Source: Rhizobium sp. NXC24
GTDB taxonomy: Bacteria; Pseudomonadota; Alphaproteobacteria; Rhizobiales; Rhizobiaceae
DNA: 64,000 nt
Assembly (NCBI RefSeq): GCF_002944315.1
Contig: NZ_CP024314.1
Location: 1,612,001-1,676,000, forward strand
Direction: 5' to 3'
The translations under genes were made by a program, and so were the position numbers. Shown piece after piece: positions 44,174 through 53,185 of the stretch (within the stretch, counting starts at the first letter, position 1; each line of letters opens with the position of its first letter). The notes under the pieces are model-generated. The model made no database searches, was not told the DNA's origin, and saw nothing but the letters and a program-made list of their open reading frames with translations.

Positions 44174-45103
44174 ATGAAGCCGCTTGCAGTCATCGGCAAT
44201 GTCAATGTCGACTTGATCCTTGGGCCTGCCGCGCCTTGGCCGAAGGCGGGCACCGAGATCATCGTTGACCATGACGAGCTTCGTGTCGGCGGCGCGGCGG
44301 GGAATAGCGCGCTTGCCTGGGAAGGAATGGGCGTCAACTTCGAGATCGCGGCCAATGTCGGCAACGATCAGTTCGGCCGCTGGCTGAGCGAAGCCTTCGG
44401 CAAACGGGCTGCGAAATGGCCTGTGCGACCGGAGGGCACGACGCTTTCGGTTGGGATCACCCATCCGGACGGCGAACGCACGTTCTTCACGACGCGCGGT
44501 CACCTGCCACGTCTCAGCCTTGTCGATGTCTTTGCCGTTCTCGACGGATCGACGCTCTCCGGCGGTTACGTCCTTCTCTGCGGCCCCTTCCTGACCGACG
44601 ACCTGACGCGGGATTACGACGCGTTGTTCGACTGGGCCGACAAGCATGGGATCACGGTCGCACTCGACACCGGATGGCCGCTCGATGGCTGGACGGATGA
44701 AAATTGCGCCGCCACGCGCGGCTGGCTGTCGCGCTGCGGTATTGCCCTGTTGAATGAGGTGGAATCGACCACGCTCGCGGGTCTGGACGACCCGGCAGAC
44801 GCCGCGCGCCATCTTCGCTCGCATATGCCGGACGGAGCGATCGTCGTCGTCAAACGCGGCCCCGATGGGGCGATTGCCATCGGCAGAGACGGCGCACTCG
44901 TTGTGGTCCCTGCACCTCAGGTGAAAGTCGTGGATACGATCGGCGCCGGCGACGTCTTCAATGCCGCATTTCTGGCGGCGCTTGCCCGCGACGAAATGCT
45001 TTCTACCTGTTTGGCTGCGGGAACGGAGGTCGCATCGCGCGCCATTTCCACCCTTCCCCGCAGCTATGGCGAGCTCAAGGCTACCAAGGAGGCCGCACGA
45101 TGA
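44174..45103 (+). CDS. PfkB-family carbohydrate kinase (FrlD-like context)
   Basis: 309 residues. GNVNVDL at the start, GGAAGNSALAWEGMG (substrate/lid region) and DTIGAGDVFNAAF with the catalytic Asp near residue 258 mark the PfkB/ribokinase family. It starts right after the SIS stop, and its stop overlaps the ATPase start. It should phosphorylate the imported sugar in the cytoplasm before the SIS enzyme acts, as FrlD does for fructosamines. Confidence 0.88.
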   Translation: MKPLAVIGNVNVDLILGPAAPWPKAGTEIIVDHDELRVGGAAGNSALAWEGMGVNFEIAANVGNDQFGRWLSEAFGKRAAKWPVRPEGTTLSVGITHPDGERTFFTTRGHLPRLSLVDVFAVLDGSTLSGGYVLLCGPFLTDDLTRDYDALFDWADKHGITVALDTGWPLDGWTDENCAATRGWLSRCGIALLNEVESTTLAGLDDPADAARHLRSHMPDGAIVVVKRGPDGAIAIGRDGALVVVPAPQVKVVDTIGAGDVFNAAFLAALARDEMLSTCLAAGTEVASRAISTLPRSYGELKATKEAAR

Positions 45104-46173
45104 GCGCGCTCGAAATCCAGAACATCCGCAAGACATACGGCCAGGTCGAAACGCTGAAGGGCATTGATATCGCGCTGGAAAGCGGCGAATTCCTGGTGCT
45201 GCTTGGCTCTTCCGGCTGCGGCAAGTCCACACTGTTGAACATCATCGCCGGTCTTGCCGAGGCGACCAGCGGCGATGTGCGGATAGGCGCGCGCTCGGTT
45301 CTTGGCGTGCATCCCAAGGACCGCGACATCGCCATGGTGTTCCAATCCTATGCGCTCTATCCAAACTTGACTGTCCATCGCAATATCGGCTTCGGTCTTG
45401 AGATGCGCAAAGTGCCGGCGGCAGAGCGCGACAAGGCCGTGCGCGAGGCTGCTAAATTGCTTCAGATCGAAAATTTGCTGGAGCGCAAGCCAAGCCAGCT
45501 TTCCGGCGGCCAGCGGCAGCGTGTTGCGATCGGCCGCGCGCTCGTGCGCAAGCCGGAAGTCTTCCTTTTCGATGAGCCGCTTTCGAACCTCGACGCCAAG
45601 CTGCGCATGGAAATGCGTACCGAACTCAAGCGTCTTCATCAGATGCTGAAGACGACGGTTGTCTACGTCACCCACGATCAGATCGAGGCGATGACGCTCG
45701 CCACTAGGATCGCCGTCATGCGAGACGGACGGATCGAACAATTGGGCACGCCGGAGGAGATCTACAACAGTCCCGCAACACTCTATGTGGCAACCTTTGT
45801 CGGCGTGCCGCCGATGAACCTCTTGAAGACCACGGTTCGCCCCGAAGGATTGCAGTTGCAAGGCGCAGGCACTTGCCTGCCGCTCCCCGAACGCTTCAAA
45901 GGCAAAGTCAAAGAGGGCCAACAACTTGTTCTCGGCCTACGGCCAGAGGCATTGCGCCTGGAACAAGCCGCCTTATCGATCGAAGCCGTGCCCGAAATTG
46001 CAGAGTTGACCGGCCCCGAACTCGTCGTCACCGCCCTCGCCGGAGATCAGCGATTGACGGCTTGCCTCCCTCCTCGCACACCAATCGACTATAATGGCAA
46101 GCTCACGCTATTCTTCGGCGATGAAGCGATACATCTTTTCGACGCGGAAACGGGTCTTAGCTGCCTTCGATAG
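45100..46173 (+). CDS. ABC sugar transporter ATP-binding protein (MalK/UgpC type)
   Basis: 357 residues; ATGA-coupled to the kinase gene. Walker A LGSSGCGKST, signature [14 protein letters not shown], Walker [14 protein letters not shown], switch His in [12 protein letters not shown], and a C-terminal TOBE region. It powers the importer of this operon. The ATPase is the last gene, unlike Bacillus frl operons, which use a shared ATPase. Confidence 0.92.
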   Translation: MSALEIQNIRKTYGQVETLKGIDIALESGEFLVLLGSSGCGKSTLLNIIAGLAEATSGDVRIGARSVLGVHPKDRDIAMVFQSYALYPNLTVHRNIGFGLEMRKVPAAERDKAVREAAKLLQIENLLERKPSQLSGGQRQRVAIGRALVRKPEVFLFDEPLSNLDAKLRMEMRTELKRLHQMLKTTVVYVTHDQIEAMTLATRIAVMRDGRIEQLGTPEEIYNSPATLYVATFVGVPPMNLLKTTVRPEGLQLQGAGTCLPLPERFKGKVKEGQQLVLGLRPEALRLEQAALSIEAVPEIAELTGPELVVTALAGDQRLTACLPPRTPIDYNGKLTLFFGDEAIHLFDAETGLSCLR

Positions 46174-46186
46174 GCTAGATGGACCA

Positions 46187-46936
46187 CTATTTTGCATCGT
46201 GAAAAATGATGCCGACGGTATGGCGCATGCCTGAACGAAGACGGCTGACGCCATGCCGGAGGTTGACGCGATAATTCCCCTTGGAGCCCTGGACGGGACG
46301 ATTATGGACCGCGAAGGCGACCGCATCACCCTGGCGCAGCGGCACCACCTCGGCGCGACTTTGCATCCGCGGACGCTGTTCCGTCAGAACGAACTCGCCG
46401 CCTGTGAAATCCCTCCCCGGTTCGGAAAGCAGGATCGCCACCTGTAGCGGGAATGCGAGGTCGCCGTAGAGATCCTGATGCAGGCAATTGAAATCGCCTG
46501 GGACATATTGCAGCAGCAGCGGCGTCGGCCGCGTCTGGCCCGCATCATGGCATTGCTTGAGGAAGTCCGCATGATCTGCGGGGTAACGCTGATCGATGCC
46601 CATGCGGCCGTTCCAGTCGTTGGCAATCTCGGCCAATCGCGGATAGAGCGCCGTGCGCAAATCGCCAAGCAGATTGGGCAGCGGATATCTGAAATAGCGG
46701 TATTCTCCTTTGCCGAAGCCATGCCGCGCCATGTGAATATGGCTGCGAAAACGCTCTTCCTGCGGATAAAGGCCGGCAATCTCCCGGCACTCCTCGGGCG
46801 ACAAAAGCTTTTCCATGACCGCGCAGCCAAACCCGCTCAGCTCCTCTGATAGTTTCTGCCAGTCATACGCGGCGACACGCGCCTCTGCGGACCGTGCCGC
46901 GGAGGCTGATGGATTGAGCTTCGAATGAGCATTCAC
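46187..46936 (-). CDS. 2OG-Fe(II) oxygenase in the ada cluster
   Basis: 249 residues from GTG 46936, which overlaps the ogt stop (GTGA) and has GAAGGAAG seven bases upstream. LHQDLYGD gives the HxD iron ligands; the later His in LRHGVSRLRSGMRHTVGIIFHD and an Arg complete the 2-oxoglutarate site. It is not AlkB by its motifs, but coupling to ogt and ada suggests a role in alkylation damage or a linked oxidation. Function is inference. Confidence 0.8.
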   Translation of the reverse strand: MNAHSKLNPSASAARSAEARVAAYDWQKLSEELSGFGCAVMEKLLSPEECREIAGLYPQEERFRSHIHMARHGFGKGEYRYFRYPLPNLLGDLRTALYPRLAEIANDWNGRMGIDQRYPADHADFLKQCHDAGQTRPTPLLLQYVPGDFNCLHQDLYGDLAFPLQVAILLSEPGRDFTGGEFVLTEQRPRMQSRAEVVPLRQGDAVAFAVHNRPVQGSKGNYRVNLRHGVSRLRSGMRHTVGIIFHDAK

Positions 46937-47499
46937 GACTTGGCTTCCTTCTCGATGAGCGCGCGCTTTCGTTCGATGCCCCAGCGATAGCCGGACAACG
47001 TGCCATTGCTGCGGGCGACCCGATGGCAAGGTATGCCCAAGGCGATCGCGTTTGCCGCACAAGCACTGGCGACGGCGCGAACGGCCTTCGGCTTACCGAT
47101 GCGCCGGGCAAGCGCGGCATAGGTGACCATTGCCCCGCACGGAATTGCGCGAAGGGCATCCCACACCCGACGTTGGAACGGCGTGCCGCGCCGCATGTCG
47201 AGCGGCAGATCAAGCCCGGCGTCCGGTCTCTCGATAAACCGAACGACCTTGTCGATATCGTCGCGGAGGCGCGCTTCGTTTGAGATCAGTTTGCTCGTCG
47301 GAAAGCAGGCCGCGAGATCATCGATCAGTTCATCGCCATCCGATCCGATCAGGATAGCACAGACGCCGAGGGCACTGCGAGCGACGAGAATTTTGCCCAA
47401 TGCACTATCGCTGATCGAATAGGCGATATCGTTTGAAGCATCTACGCTCTTCGTCGAGCGCTTGGGCCGCGAGGCGGTTTCCATGTTGATGACGTTCAT
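46933..47499 (-). CDS. ogt: Methylated-DNA--protein-cysteine methyltransferase
   Basis: 188 residues from ATG 47499 with GGAG eight bases upstream. GTPFQRRVWDALRAIPCGAMVTYAALARRIG is the DNA-binding part, and IPCHRV holds the acceptor Cys158. It removes methyl groups from O6-methylguanine in DNA, each protein once. It is clearly a paralogue of the C-terminal half of the nearby Ada (same layout, many identical stretches), so it probably arose by duplication. Confidence 0.92.
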   Translation of the reverse strand: MNVINMETASRPKRSTKSVDASNDIAYSISDSALGKILVARSALGVCAILIGSDGDELIDDLAACFPTSKLISNEARLRDDIDKVVRFIERPDAGLDLPLDMRRGTPFQRRVWDALRAIPCGAMVTYAALARRIGKPKAVRAVASACAANAIALGIPCHRVARSNGTLSGYRWGIERKRALIEKEAKS

Positions 47500-47611
47500 C
47501 GGCTTAACTCCATGATCTTTCTGATGATCGACAATAGAGCCGCGGCCATTCCTCCTCACTCCGGTCCTTGCTATCAAATCGGCAAGTTTTTCGGCCCGTG
47601 GGAAAAACAAT

Positions 47612-48262
47612 TCATTTTCGGTGGTGCCGATCCGATCGCAATGTCTCGATCATCGGATGCAGGATCGGCCGATAGCCGGCCTGCAGGGCCATGAAGGTGG
47701 AGGGCGGCGTCAACATGCCTTCGGCGTGCATGAGCGTCTGAGGCGGCTCGTAGCCATGCTCGGTCCAGCGGTAAGCGTGGCCGTCAGCGATCGTGCAGGC
47801 CGAACCGGATGCCACGACAACCGTACCATTCGGCAGCTCGGAGAGTTGTCCCGGAAGGGGATGGATCCGTTTTCGCCCGCGATCCATCCGTTCGCCATGC
47901 AGGACAGCGTCCATAACGGCAACCGAGGGTTCAGCCTGCCCTCTCGCGCCGGCCCATGCCGCGCGAAATGCCTTGGCCACATCACGCCGGCAGAAGAAAC
48001 ACGGGCGATGACCTGCGGCCAGCGCCACCGCCTCATCCAGAAAGAACAGCTCGGTCCAGCTCCTGTTGGCCATGACATCGCGGCGGCGGCCTTTGTATTC
48101 ACAAGTGCAAACCAACCATGCCGTGCTGGACCAGCGTTTGTTCAAAAGCGTTTTGGTCGCCGGATCGTGGATGATGCCGCGGTTGCCGGTGAACAGTCCC
48201 CGTTGCGAAATCGCCACGATATCGCCGAAGGGGGTGACGCGATTCTGAAGGGGAGCACTCAT
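47612..48262 (-). CDS. Unknown protein with Ada-like zinc cysteine pattern
   Basis: 216 residues, between ada and ogt on the same strand. It belongs to no named family that I know. Cys52 and Cys54 (WLVCTCEYKG) and Cys88 and Cys91 (AAGHRPCFFCRRD) resemble the four zinc cysteines of the Ada N-terminal domain, which in the neighbouring Ada are C47, C51, C78 and C81 with KATGFRPCKRCKPD. The stretch TELFFLDEAVALAAGHRPCFFCRRD lines up with the second half of that domain. It may bind zinc and take part in alkylation repair, possibly as a methyl acceptor. This is inference from pattern and place. Confidence 0.75.
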   Translation of the reverse strand: MSAPLQNRVTPFGDIVAISQRGLFTGNRGIIHDPATKTLLNKRWSSTAWLVCTCEYKGRRRDVMANRSWTELFFLDEAVALAAGHRPCFFCRRDVAKAFRAAWAGARGQAEPSVAVMDAVLHGERMDRGRKRIHPLPGQLSELPNGTVVVASGSACTIADGHAYRWTEHGYEPPQTLMHAEGMLTPPSTFMALQAGYRPILHPMIETLRSDRHHRK

Positions 48263-48346
48263 GTCAGAATAGTGCCTCGCTCGCGCCGCATGCGCCAGAG
48301 ATATCGCCGCATGACAGTACGATGCGGGAAAATGCTCATCGGGTTC

Positions 48347-49438
48347 TCAACGGCCTTCGGTCGCTTCACGGTCAAGCAGAACGCGTTTTCGCTCTACGCC
48401 CCAGGCATAGCCGGAAAGCGAACCATCGTTCCGCACCACCCTATGGCATGGGATTGCGACGGCCAGATTGTTGGCCGCGCACGCTCCGGCGACGGCGCGC
48501 ACCGCCTTGGGTGAACCGATGCGGCGGGCGATTTCCATGTAGGAGACGGTCCGGCCAACCGAGATTTCCCGTAGCGCCTGCCAAACCCGCTGCTGAAATG
48601 CCGTACCGCGAACGTCGAGCGGCAAGTCGATCCCAAGACCTGGCGCCTCCACGAGGCCGACGACACGCGCCACAAGGGCTTCGTACTCCCCGTCCGCACC
48701 AATCAGGTTGGCGTTGGGAAAACGATCCTGAAGATTGCGCACCAGCGCCTCGGGGTCGCTGCCGAGGAGAATGGCCGCCACGCCTTTCCTGCTCGACGCC
48801 ACCAGGATCGCGCCCAGCGACGATTGACCGACCGCGAAGCGGATATCTTCGTTGGCGCCTCCCGATCGATACTGGGTCGGCGTCATTCCGAGCATATCGG
48901 TGGATTTCTCGTAAAAGCGGCCGCTCGAATTGAACCCGGCATCGTAGATCGCCTCGGTCACGCTGTTGCCGTTCGCAAGGCCTTCACGGACTTTCGCCGC
49001 GCGGTGTGCCGAGGCGTAATCCTTGGGCGTCAAGCCGGTCGCCGATTTGAATAGCCGATGGAAATGACTGGCACTGCGTCCGGCCGCCTCTGCGAGCTGG
49101 TGCAAGGACGGTTCTTCCTCGCTCTCTTCGATCAATCGGCAAACGCGCGCAATGATGGCGGCATTCTCACCGTCTGAGGAAAGACCATCCGGCTTGCATC
49201 GCTTACAGGGGCGAAAGCCCGTCGCTTTCGCGGCTTGAAGTGAATCATGCAATTGCACGTTCTTGGGGTTTGCGGTTCGCGATGGACAGGAGGGCCGGCA
49301 ATAGACACCGGTCGTTGCCACCGAATACCAGAGATGGCCATCGGCGGTTCGATCGCGGGCGACGATACGTGCCCAGCGCGGATCATCGGCCACTGCCGTT
49401 TGTGTAAAAGCTGTCCGGTTTCGGGGCATCACGGTCAT
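48347..49438 (-). CDS. ada: Bifunctional Ada: DNA methylphosphotriester/O6-methylguanine acceptor and AraC-type activator
   Basis: 363 residues with AGGGACGA before the ATG. Three parts are seen: the zinc-binding methylphosphotriester acceptor (GVYCRPSCPSR, FRPCKRCKPD; C47, C51, C78, C81), an AraC helix-turn-helix (LHQLAEAAGRSASHFHRLFKSATGLTPKDYASAHRAAKV), and the O6-methylguanine methyltransferase with acceptor Cys331 in PCHRV. In E. coli methylated Ada activates its own operon. Here the genes downstream on the same strand (unknown protein, ogt, 2OG oxygenase) are the likely regulon. Confidence 0.95.
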   Translation of the reverse strand: MTVMPRNRTAFTQTAVADDPRWARIVARDRTADGHLWYSVATTGVYCRPSCPSRTANPKNVQLHDSLQAAKATGFRPCKRCKPDGLSSDGENAAIIARVCRLIEESEEEPSLHQLAEAAGRSASHFHRLFKSATGLTPKDYASAHRAAKVREGLANGNSVTEAIYDAGFNSSGRFYEKSTDMLGMTPTQYRSGGANEDIRFAVGQSSLGAILVASSRKGVAAILLGSDPEALVRNLQDRFPNANLIGADGEYEALVARVVGLVEAPGLGIDLPLDVRGTAFQQRVWQALREISVGRTVSYMEIARRIGSPKAVRAVAGACAANNLAVAIPCHRVVRNDGSLSGYAWGVERKRVLLDREATEGR

Positions 49439-49568
49439 GTCGTTCGTCCCTGTGCGATCCAGAGTAAGAACATCATTCTTGGCAGCGGAAGAGCCGCGCA
49501 GCCACCCGATTCCTGCGTGAGCGGATTATCCGAAGGTCGCCGCCCGAAAGATGGGCGGCGACCTGCCA

Positions 49569-50018
49569 TCAGGCGGCCTTGATGAGGCCAAGCTGCGTGA
49601 GCGCGGTCACACCGTCGTCGAGGCCGATTTCCTCGGCGATCTTGCCATTCTCGATGCGCAGGATGGTGGTGCCGGTGAAGTGCATCTTGCGACCAGTCGC
49701 AGCCGGCAGCGATCCGACCAGAAAGTCGGAAAACGCCGGACCGGTATGCGTGCCGCCGCCCTCCCACTGGCCGACGACATAGTCGCCTTCGGCAATGAGG
49801 TCGGCGGTGCCCCAGAAATTGAGATCAGGGAATGCCGCGCGGAAACTGGTCATGAAATCCCTGATGTCCTCATGGCCGCGACGCGGCTCATGCAGCGAAT
49901 ACTTCAACAGCATGTCCGGTGTGGCGAGGTCAGCGACGACAGACAGGTTGCAGGTCTCACCCCAGAATTCGGTAAACCAGCGCGCGACGATGGCCTTGTT
50001 GTCCTGTTCTTTGCTCAT
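49569..50018 (-). CDS. SnoaL-like / ester cyclase family protein
   Basis: 149 residues from ATG 50018 with AAGGAA upstream. The sequence (ARWFTEFWGETCNLSVVADLATPDMLLKYSLHEPRRGHEDIRDFMTSFRAAFPDLNF..., VVGQWEGGGTHTGPAF) matches the NTF2-like SnoaL polyketide-cyclase fold. Such proteins bind or modify small molecules. Single gene; function unknown. Confidence 0.75.
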   Translation of the reverse strand: MSKEQDNKAIVARWFTEFWGETCNLSVVADLATPDMLLKYSLHEPRRGHEDIRDFMTSFRAAFPDLNFWGTADLIAEGDYVVGQWEGGGTHTGPAFSDFLVGSLPAATGRKMHFTGTTILRIENGKIAEEIGLDDGVTALTQLGLIKAA

Positions 50019-50272
50019 GTGAAGTTCCTTTTTGATGTATCCATTGGGGATCATCGATCTCGATCGACGACCTGAGCAAAGGGATAGGCCGATCCGCCAG
50101 CGTCAAAACTCCGGTTCTTGCTCCGCAATCGAATCCGTCCAACGCGTGCTTTACGGCCGCGCATGATGACAGACGACACGTAAAGAGAGATGCTTGAGTT
50201 TGAAAGCAAGGAACGGGGTGCCGGCCGACCGGATCGGTGGGAAAGTTCGCCTGTTACAGAGGGAGAACGCAG

Positions 50273-50581
50273 ATGAAAGCTCAAATCACCACGCTTGTCG
50301 CATTCGCGATCTTCGCAGCCTCTCCGGCATCCGCCATCCAGCGGCTGCAAACGGCCTCGAGGTCGTGCTCCGAAATCCAATCCTTCGTTCAGGCAAACCG
50401 CTCGGTCATCCTGCAGTATCCGTCGGCGCGGGGTTCCGGTGCCCTGCTTTATGACCGCGCCGTTGCCAATTCCGATGTTTGCCTTGGCAACGGCTTCGGC
50501 GAACGAAGCTCTGTGCCGTCGAGGGACCAGCGCAATTGCGCCATTTGGGTTTGCCGCTCCAGCACCGATCTGCGCCCGTGA
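50273..50581 (+). CDS. Small secreted Cys-containing protein
   Basis: 102 residues starting MKAQITTLVAFAIFAASPASA, a clear signal peptide, with AGAGGGAGAA upstream. The mature protein has four cysteines (two possible disulfides) and is basic. Probably periplasmic; common in rhizobia, function unknown. Confidence 0.7.
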   Translation: MKAQITTLVAFAIFAASPASAIQRLQTASRSCSEIQSFVQANRSVILQYPSARGSGALLYDRAVANSDVCLGNGFGERSSVPSRDQRNCAIWVCRSSTDLRP

Positions 50582-50775
50582 CTAGGCGCATGCAGCGGCA
50601 CGCATCGCCGCCGCCCGGTGTCGCAAGAAATGACGAATATCTTATTTAAGGAATAGGCGACAAAGGCATTTAGATTTGATAAAACTAGACTACCGGTTGC
50701 GGTTTGACGTGTCGGTAAAAATTTGCCGGGCGTCTTCGCACCGCCAACCGGATCGTGGTGGAGGAGGAGAGTGCT

Positions 50776-51591
50776 ATGGCGGCGTTCCATGTCATGGCCG
50801 GTGCGAAGGGCGAATTTACGCGCCCCGAGGTCCGCAAGATTGGTATCGCGGACCTTGTGGATGCACTGAGGTCGGGACTTGATGACTTCAGAGAGAAACC
50901 ATCCCATTATGTTTTTCTCTGTCTTATGTACCCGATAGCAGGCATCTTTCTGGTCATGTGGAGCTCCGGTGCCGACCTGCTGCCGCTGCTTTATCCCTTG
51001 ATGTCGGGCTTTGCGCTGATTGGTCCGATCGCGGCCATCGGTCTCTATGAGATCAGTCGACGCCGTGAGCAGGGGCTCGACAGTTCCTGGCATCATGCGT
51101 TGGAGGTTCGCCACTCGCCGGCGCTGCCGTCGATCATTGCGGTCGGCCTCATGTTGCTCGTGCTTTTCGTCGCGTGGCTGATCGTCGCACAGCTCGTCTA
51201 CGCCATGACCTTCGATGAGGCCGGTCTGACCTCGATCTCCACTTTTTTATCGGACGTGCTGACGACCCCGCGCGGTTTCTCGCTGATGCTGTGGGGAAAC
51301 CTAGCCGGTTTTATCTTCGCAATCATTGTTTTGGCGACGACGGTGGTGACCTTCCCGTTGCTGCTGGACCGGGATATCGGCGCTGTTGCAGCCATCGACG
51401 CAAGCATACGCGCAACCCTTGCCAATCCAGGACCGGTCGCTCTTTGGGGATTGATCGTCGCGGCATTGCTCGTCGTCGGCACCATCCCGATCTTTGCCGG
51501 CCTTGCAGTCGTCATGCCTATCCTCGGGCATTCGACCTGGCACCTGTATCGAAAATTGATTGCCCCCGCCTACCCGAACCGCACGCCTTGA
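50776..51591 (+). CDS. DUF2189 integral membrane protein
   Basis: 271 residues from ATG 50776, preceded by GAGGAGGAGAG. About six membrane segments (VFLCLMYPIAGIFLVMWS, LMSGFALIGPIAAIGLYEISRR, IIAVGLMLLVLFVAWLIVAQLVYAM, and others) match DUF2189 proteins, which often lie near cytochrome oxidase genes. It is followed by a cytochrome c gene 104 bases on and may assist the oxidase. Role unknown. Confidence 0.8.
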   Translation: MAAFHVMAGAKGEFTRPEVRKIGIADLVDALRSGLDDFREKPSHYVFLCLMYPIAGIFLVMWSSGADLLPLLYPLMSGFALIGPIAAIGLYEISRRREQGLDSSWHHALEVRHSPALPSIIAVGLMLLVLFVAWLIVAQLVYAMTFDEAGLTSISTFLSDVLTTPRGFSLMLWGNLAGFIFAIIVLATTVVTFPLLLDRDIGAVAAIDASIRATLANPGPVALWGLIVAALLVVGTIPIFAGLAVVMPILGHSTWHLYRKLIAPAYPNRTP

Positions 51592-51694
51592 ATTCGCAAA
51601 GGAAATTTACTCCGGCATCATCCTCCAAGCCGTTGCGAGCTGCCACATGTCAGTCGCCTTGGTTGGGATAGCGATGAAGAGAATGAGGATTGCC

Positions 51695-52081
51695 ATGTCT
51701 TACCGCTTTCTTCCGATCTGTCTGCTTTTCGCCGTTTCTTTTTCATTTGATGCCCTCGCGCAGGAGGGTGATGCCACGGCAGGCGCCACCGTCTTCAAGA
51801 AATGCGCCATCTGCCATGTAGCCGAAACGGACCAGAACAAGGTCGGCCCGTCGCTGAACGGCCTGTTCGGCAGGACGGCCGGAACACACCCGAATTTCGC
51901 CTATTCGCCGGCCATGCAAGAGGCGGGCAAGGGCGGCCTGGTGTGGAGCGAGACGACGCTCCGCGACTATTTGCACGCCCCCCAGGCGAAGGTGAAGGGC
52001 ACGAAAATGACCTTCGTCGGCCTGAAGGACGATACCGAGATTACCAATCTGATCGCCTATCTAAAGCAATACTCTAAATAG
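51695..52081 (+). CDS. Class I c-type cytochrome
   Basis: 128 residues from ATG 51695 (GAGGA six bases upstream; earlier in-frame ATGs exist). The signal peptide is MSYRFLPICLLFAVSFSFDALAQ. The haem motif is CAICH, and the sixth ligand is probably the Met in KGTKMTFVGL. It resembles soluble cytochrome c of the c2 type. It lies just upstream of coxM and likely feeds electrons to that oxidase. Confidence 0.9.
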   Translation: MSYRFLPICLLFAVSFSFDALAQEGDATAGATVFKKCAICHVAETDQNKVGPSLNGLFGRTAGTHPNFAYSPAMQEAGKGGLVWSETTLRDYLHAPQAKVKGTKMTFVGLKDDTEITNLIAYLKQYSK

Positions 52082-52314
52082 CGAGATGCCTGATATGGAC
52101 GAGCTGTTTTCTGCGTCGCCGGTCGGATCGGCGGAAGTTCGGTTCAATACGGCACGTCCCCTTTTGGTCCGCGGCGTGGGTATGCTGCGTGCGGTTCGGC
52201 TGGATCAACCACTACCTTTGCCGCAATTGCCCGGGTGATTTGTTCATGAGATAATACTAAAACGTTTCGCGATGAGATTGTGGAAACGTTCGCGGCCGGG
52301 TCAGGGAGGAGACG

Positions 52315-53130
52315 ATGGCTGTCGTATTGATTCTCGTTCTGCTGGTGGTGGGATCGATCGGGTTCCATCTGCTGAGCCCTTGGTGGTGGACGCCGATCGC
52401 GTCCAATTGGAGCTATATCGACAACACGATCGTCATCACGTTCTGGATCACCGGCGTGGTTTTCACGGTCGTCGTGTTGTTCATCGCCTACTGCGTGCTC
52501 CGCTTCAGGCATCGCGCCGGAAACCGGGCGGCTTATCAGCCCGAAAACAAGCGGTTGGAATGGTGGCTCGCCGCCGGAACGGCAATCGGCGTAGCGGCAA
52601 TGCTCGCACCGGGCCTGTTCGTGTGGAAACAGTTCGTCACGGTTCCGCCCGACGCCAGCGAAGTCGAAGTCGTCAGTCAGCAATGGCAATGGAGTTTCCG
52701 GCTGCCGGGCGCGGACGGAAAGCTCGGGCGGGCGAACACGCGCGATGTGACCCCGGACAACCCGCTCGGCTTGAACAAGAGCGATCCCGCGGGACTGGAC
52801 GACGTCATCGTCGAAGGTGGCGAGCTGCACATCCCCGCCGGCAAGCCGGTCAAGATGCTTCTGCGTTCGATCGACGTTTTGCACGATTTCTACGTACCGG
52901 AATTCCGGGCCAAGATGGACATGATTCCCGGTACGGTGACCTATTACTGGTTCATACCGACGCGGACGGGAACCTTCGAAGTTCTTTGCGCGGAATTATG
53001 CGGCGTCGGTCATCCGCAGATGCGCGGCACGGTCGTCGTCGATACCGATACCGCCTATCAAGCCTGGCTGCAGCAGCAGCCGACTTTCGCGAAATCGCTG
53101 GCGTCCGTGGAAAAGTCGGCGGCCAAGTAA
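52315..53130 (+). CDS. coxM: Cytochrome c oxidase subunit II (CoxM type)
   Basis: 271 residues, GGGAGGAGA upstream. Two or three N-terminal membrane segments precede a periplasmic cupredoxin. The CuA site is complete: CAELCGVGHPQM with two Cys, His and Met, and an earlier His in VLHDFYVPEF. QQWQWSFRLPG is the aromatic region for electron entry. No haem c is fused. It starts the coxMNOP-type operon. Confidence 0.93.
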   Translation: MAVVLILVLLVVGSIGFHLLSPWWWTPIASNWSYIDNTIVITFWITGVVFTVVVLFIAYCVLRFRHRAGNRAAYQPENKRLEWWLAAGTAIGVAAMLAPGLFVWKQFVTVPPDASEVEVVSQQWQWSFRLPGADGKLGRANTRDVTPDNPLGLNKSDPAGLDDVIVEGGELHIPAGKPVKMLLRSIDVLHDFYVPEFRAKMDMIPGTVTYYWFIPTRTGTFEVLCAELCGVGHPQMRGTVVVDTDTAYQAWLQQQPTFAKSLASVEKSAAK

Positions 53131-53185
53131 GTGCCATCCGCACTTGAGGAGGAAGGCCGCGTCGGAGGAATAGGGAGGATGGAAT

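Noticed and set aside
43817..45232. 471-codon open frame on the minus strand
   Set aside because: It lies antisense to the SIS and PfkB genes, which have clear family motifs and coupling. Its Arg-rich, motif-free translation is typical of GC-rich antisense frames.
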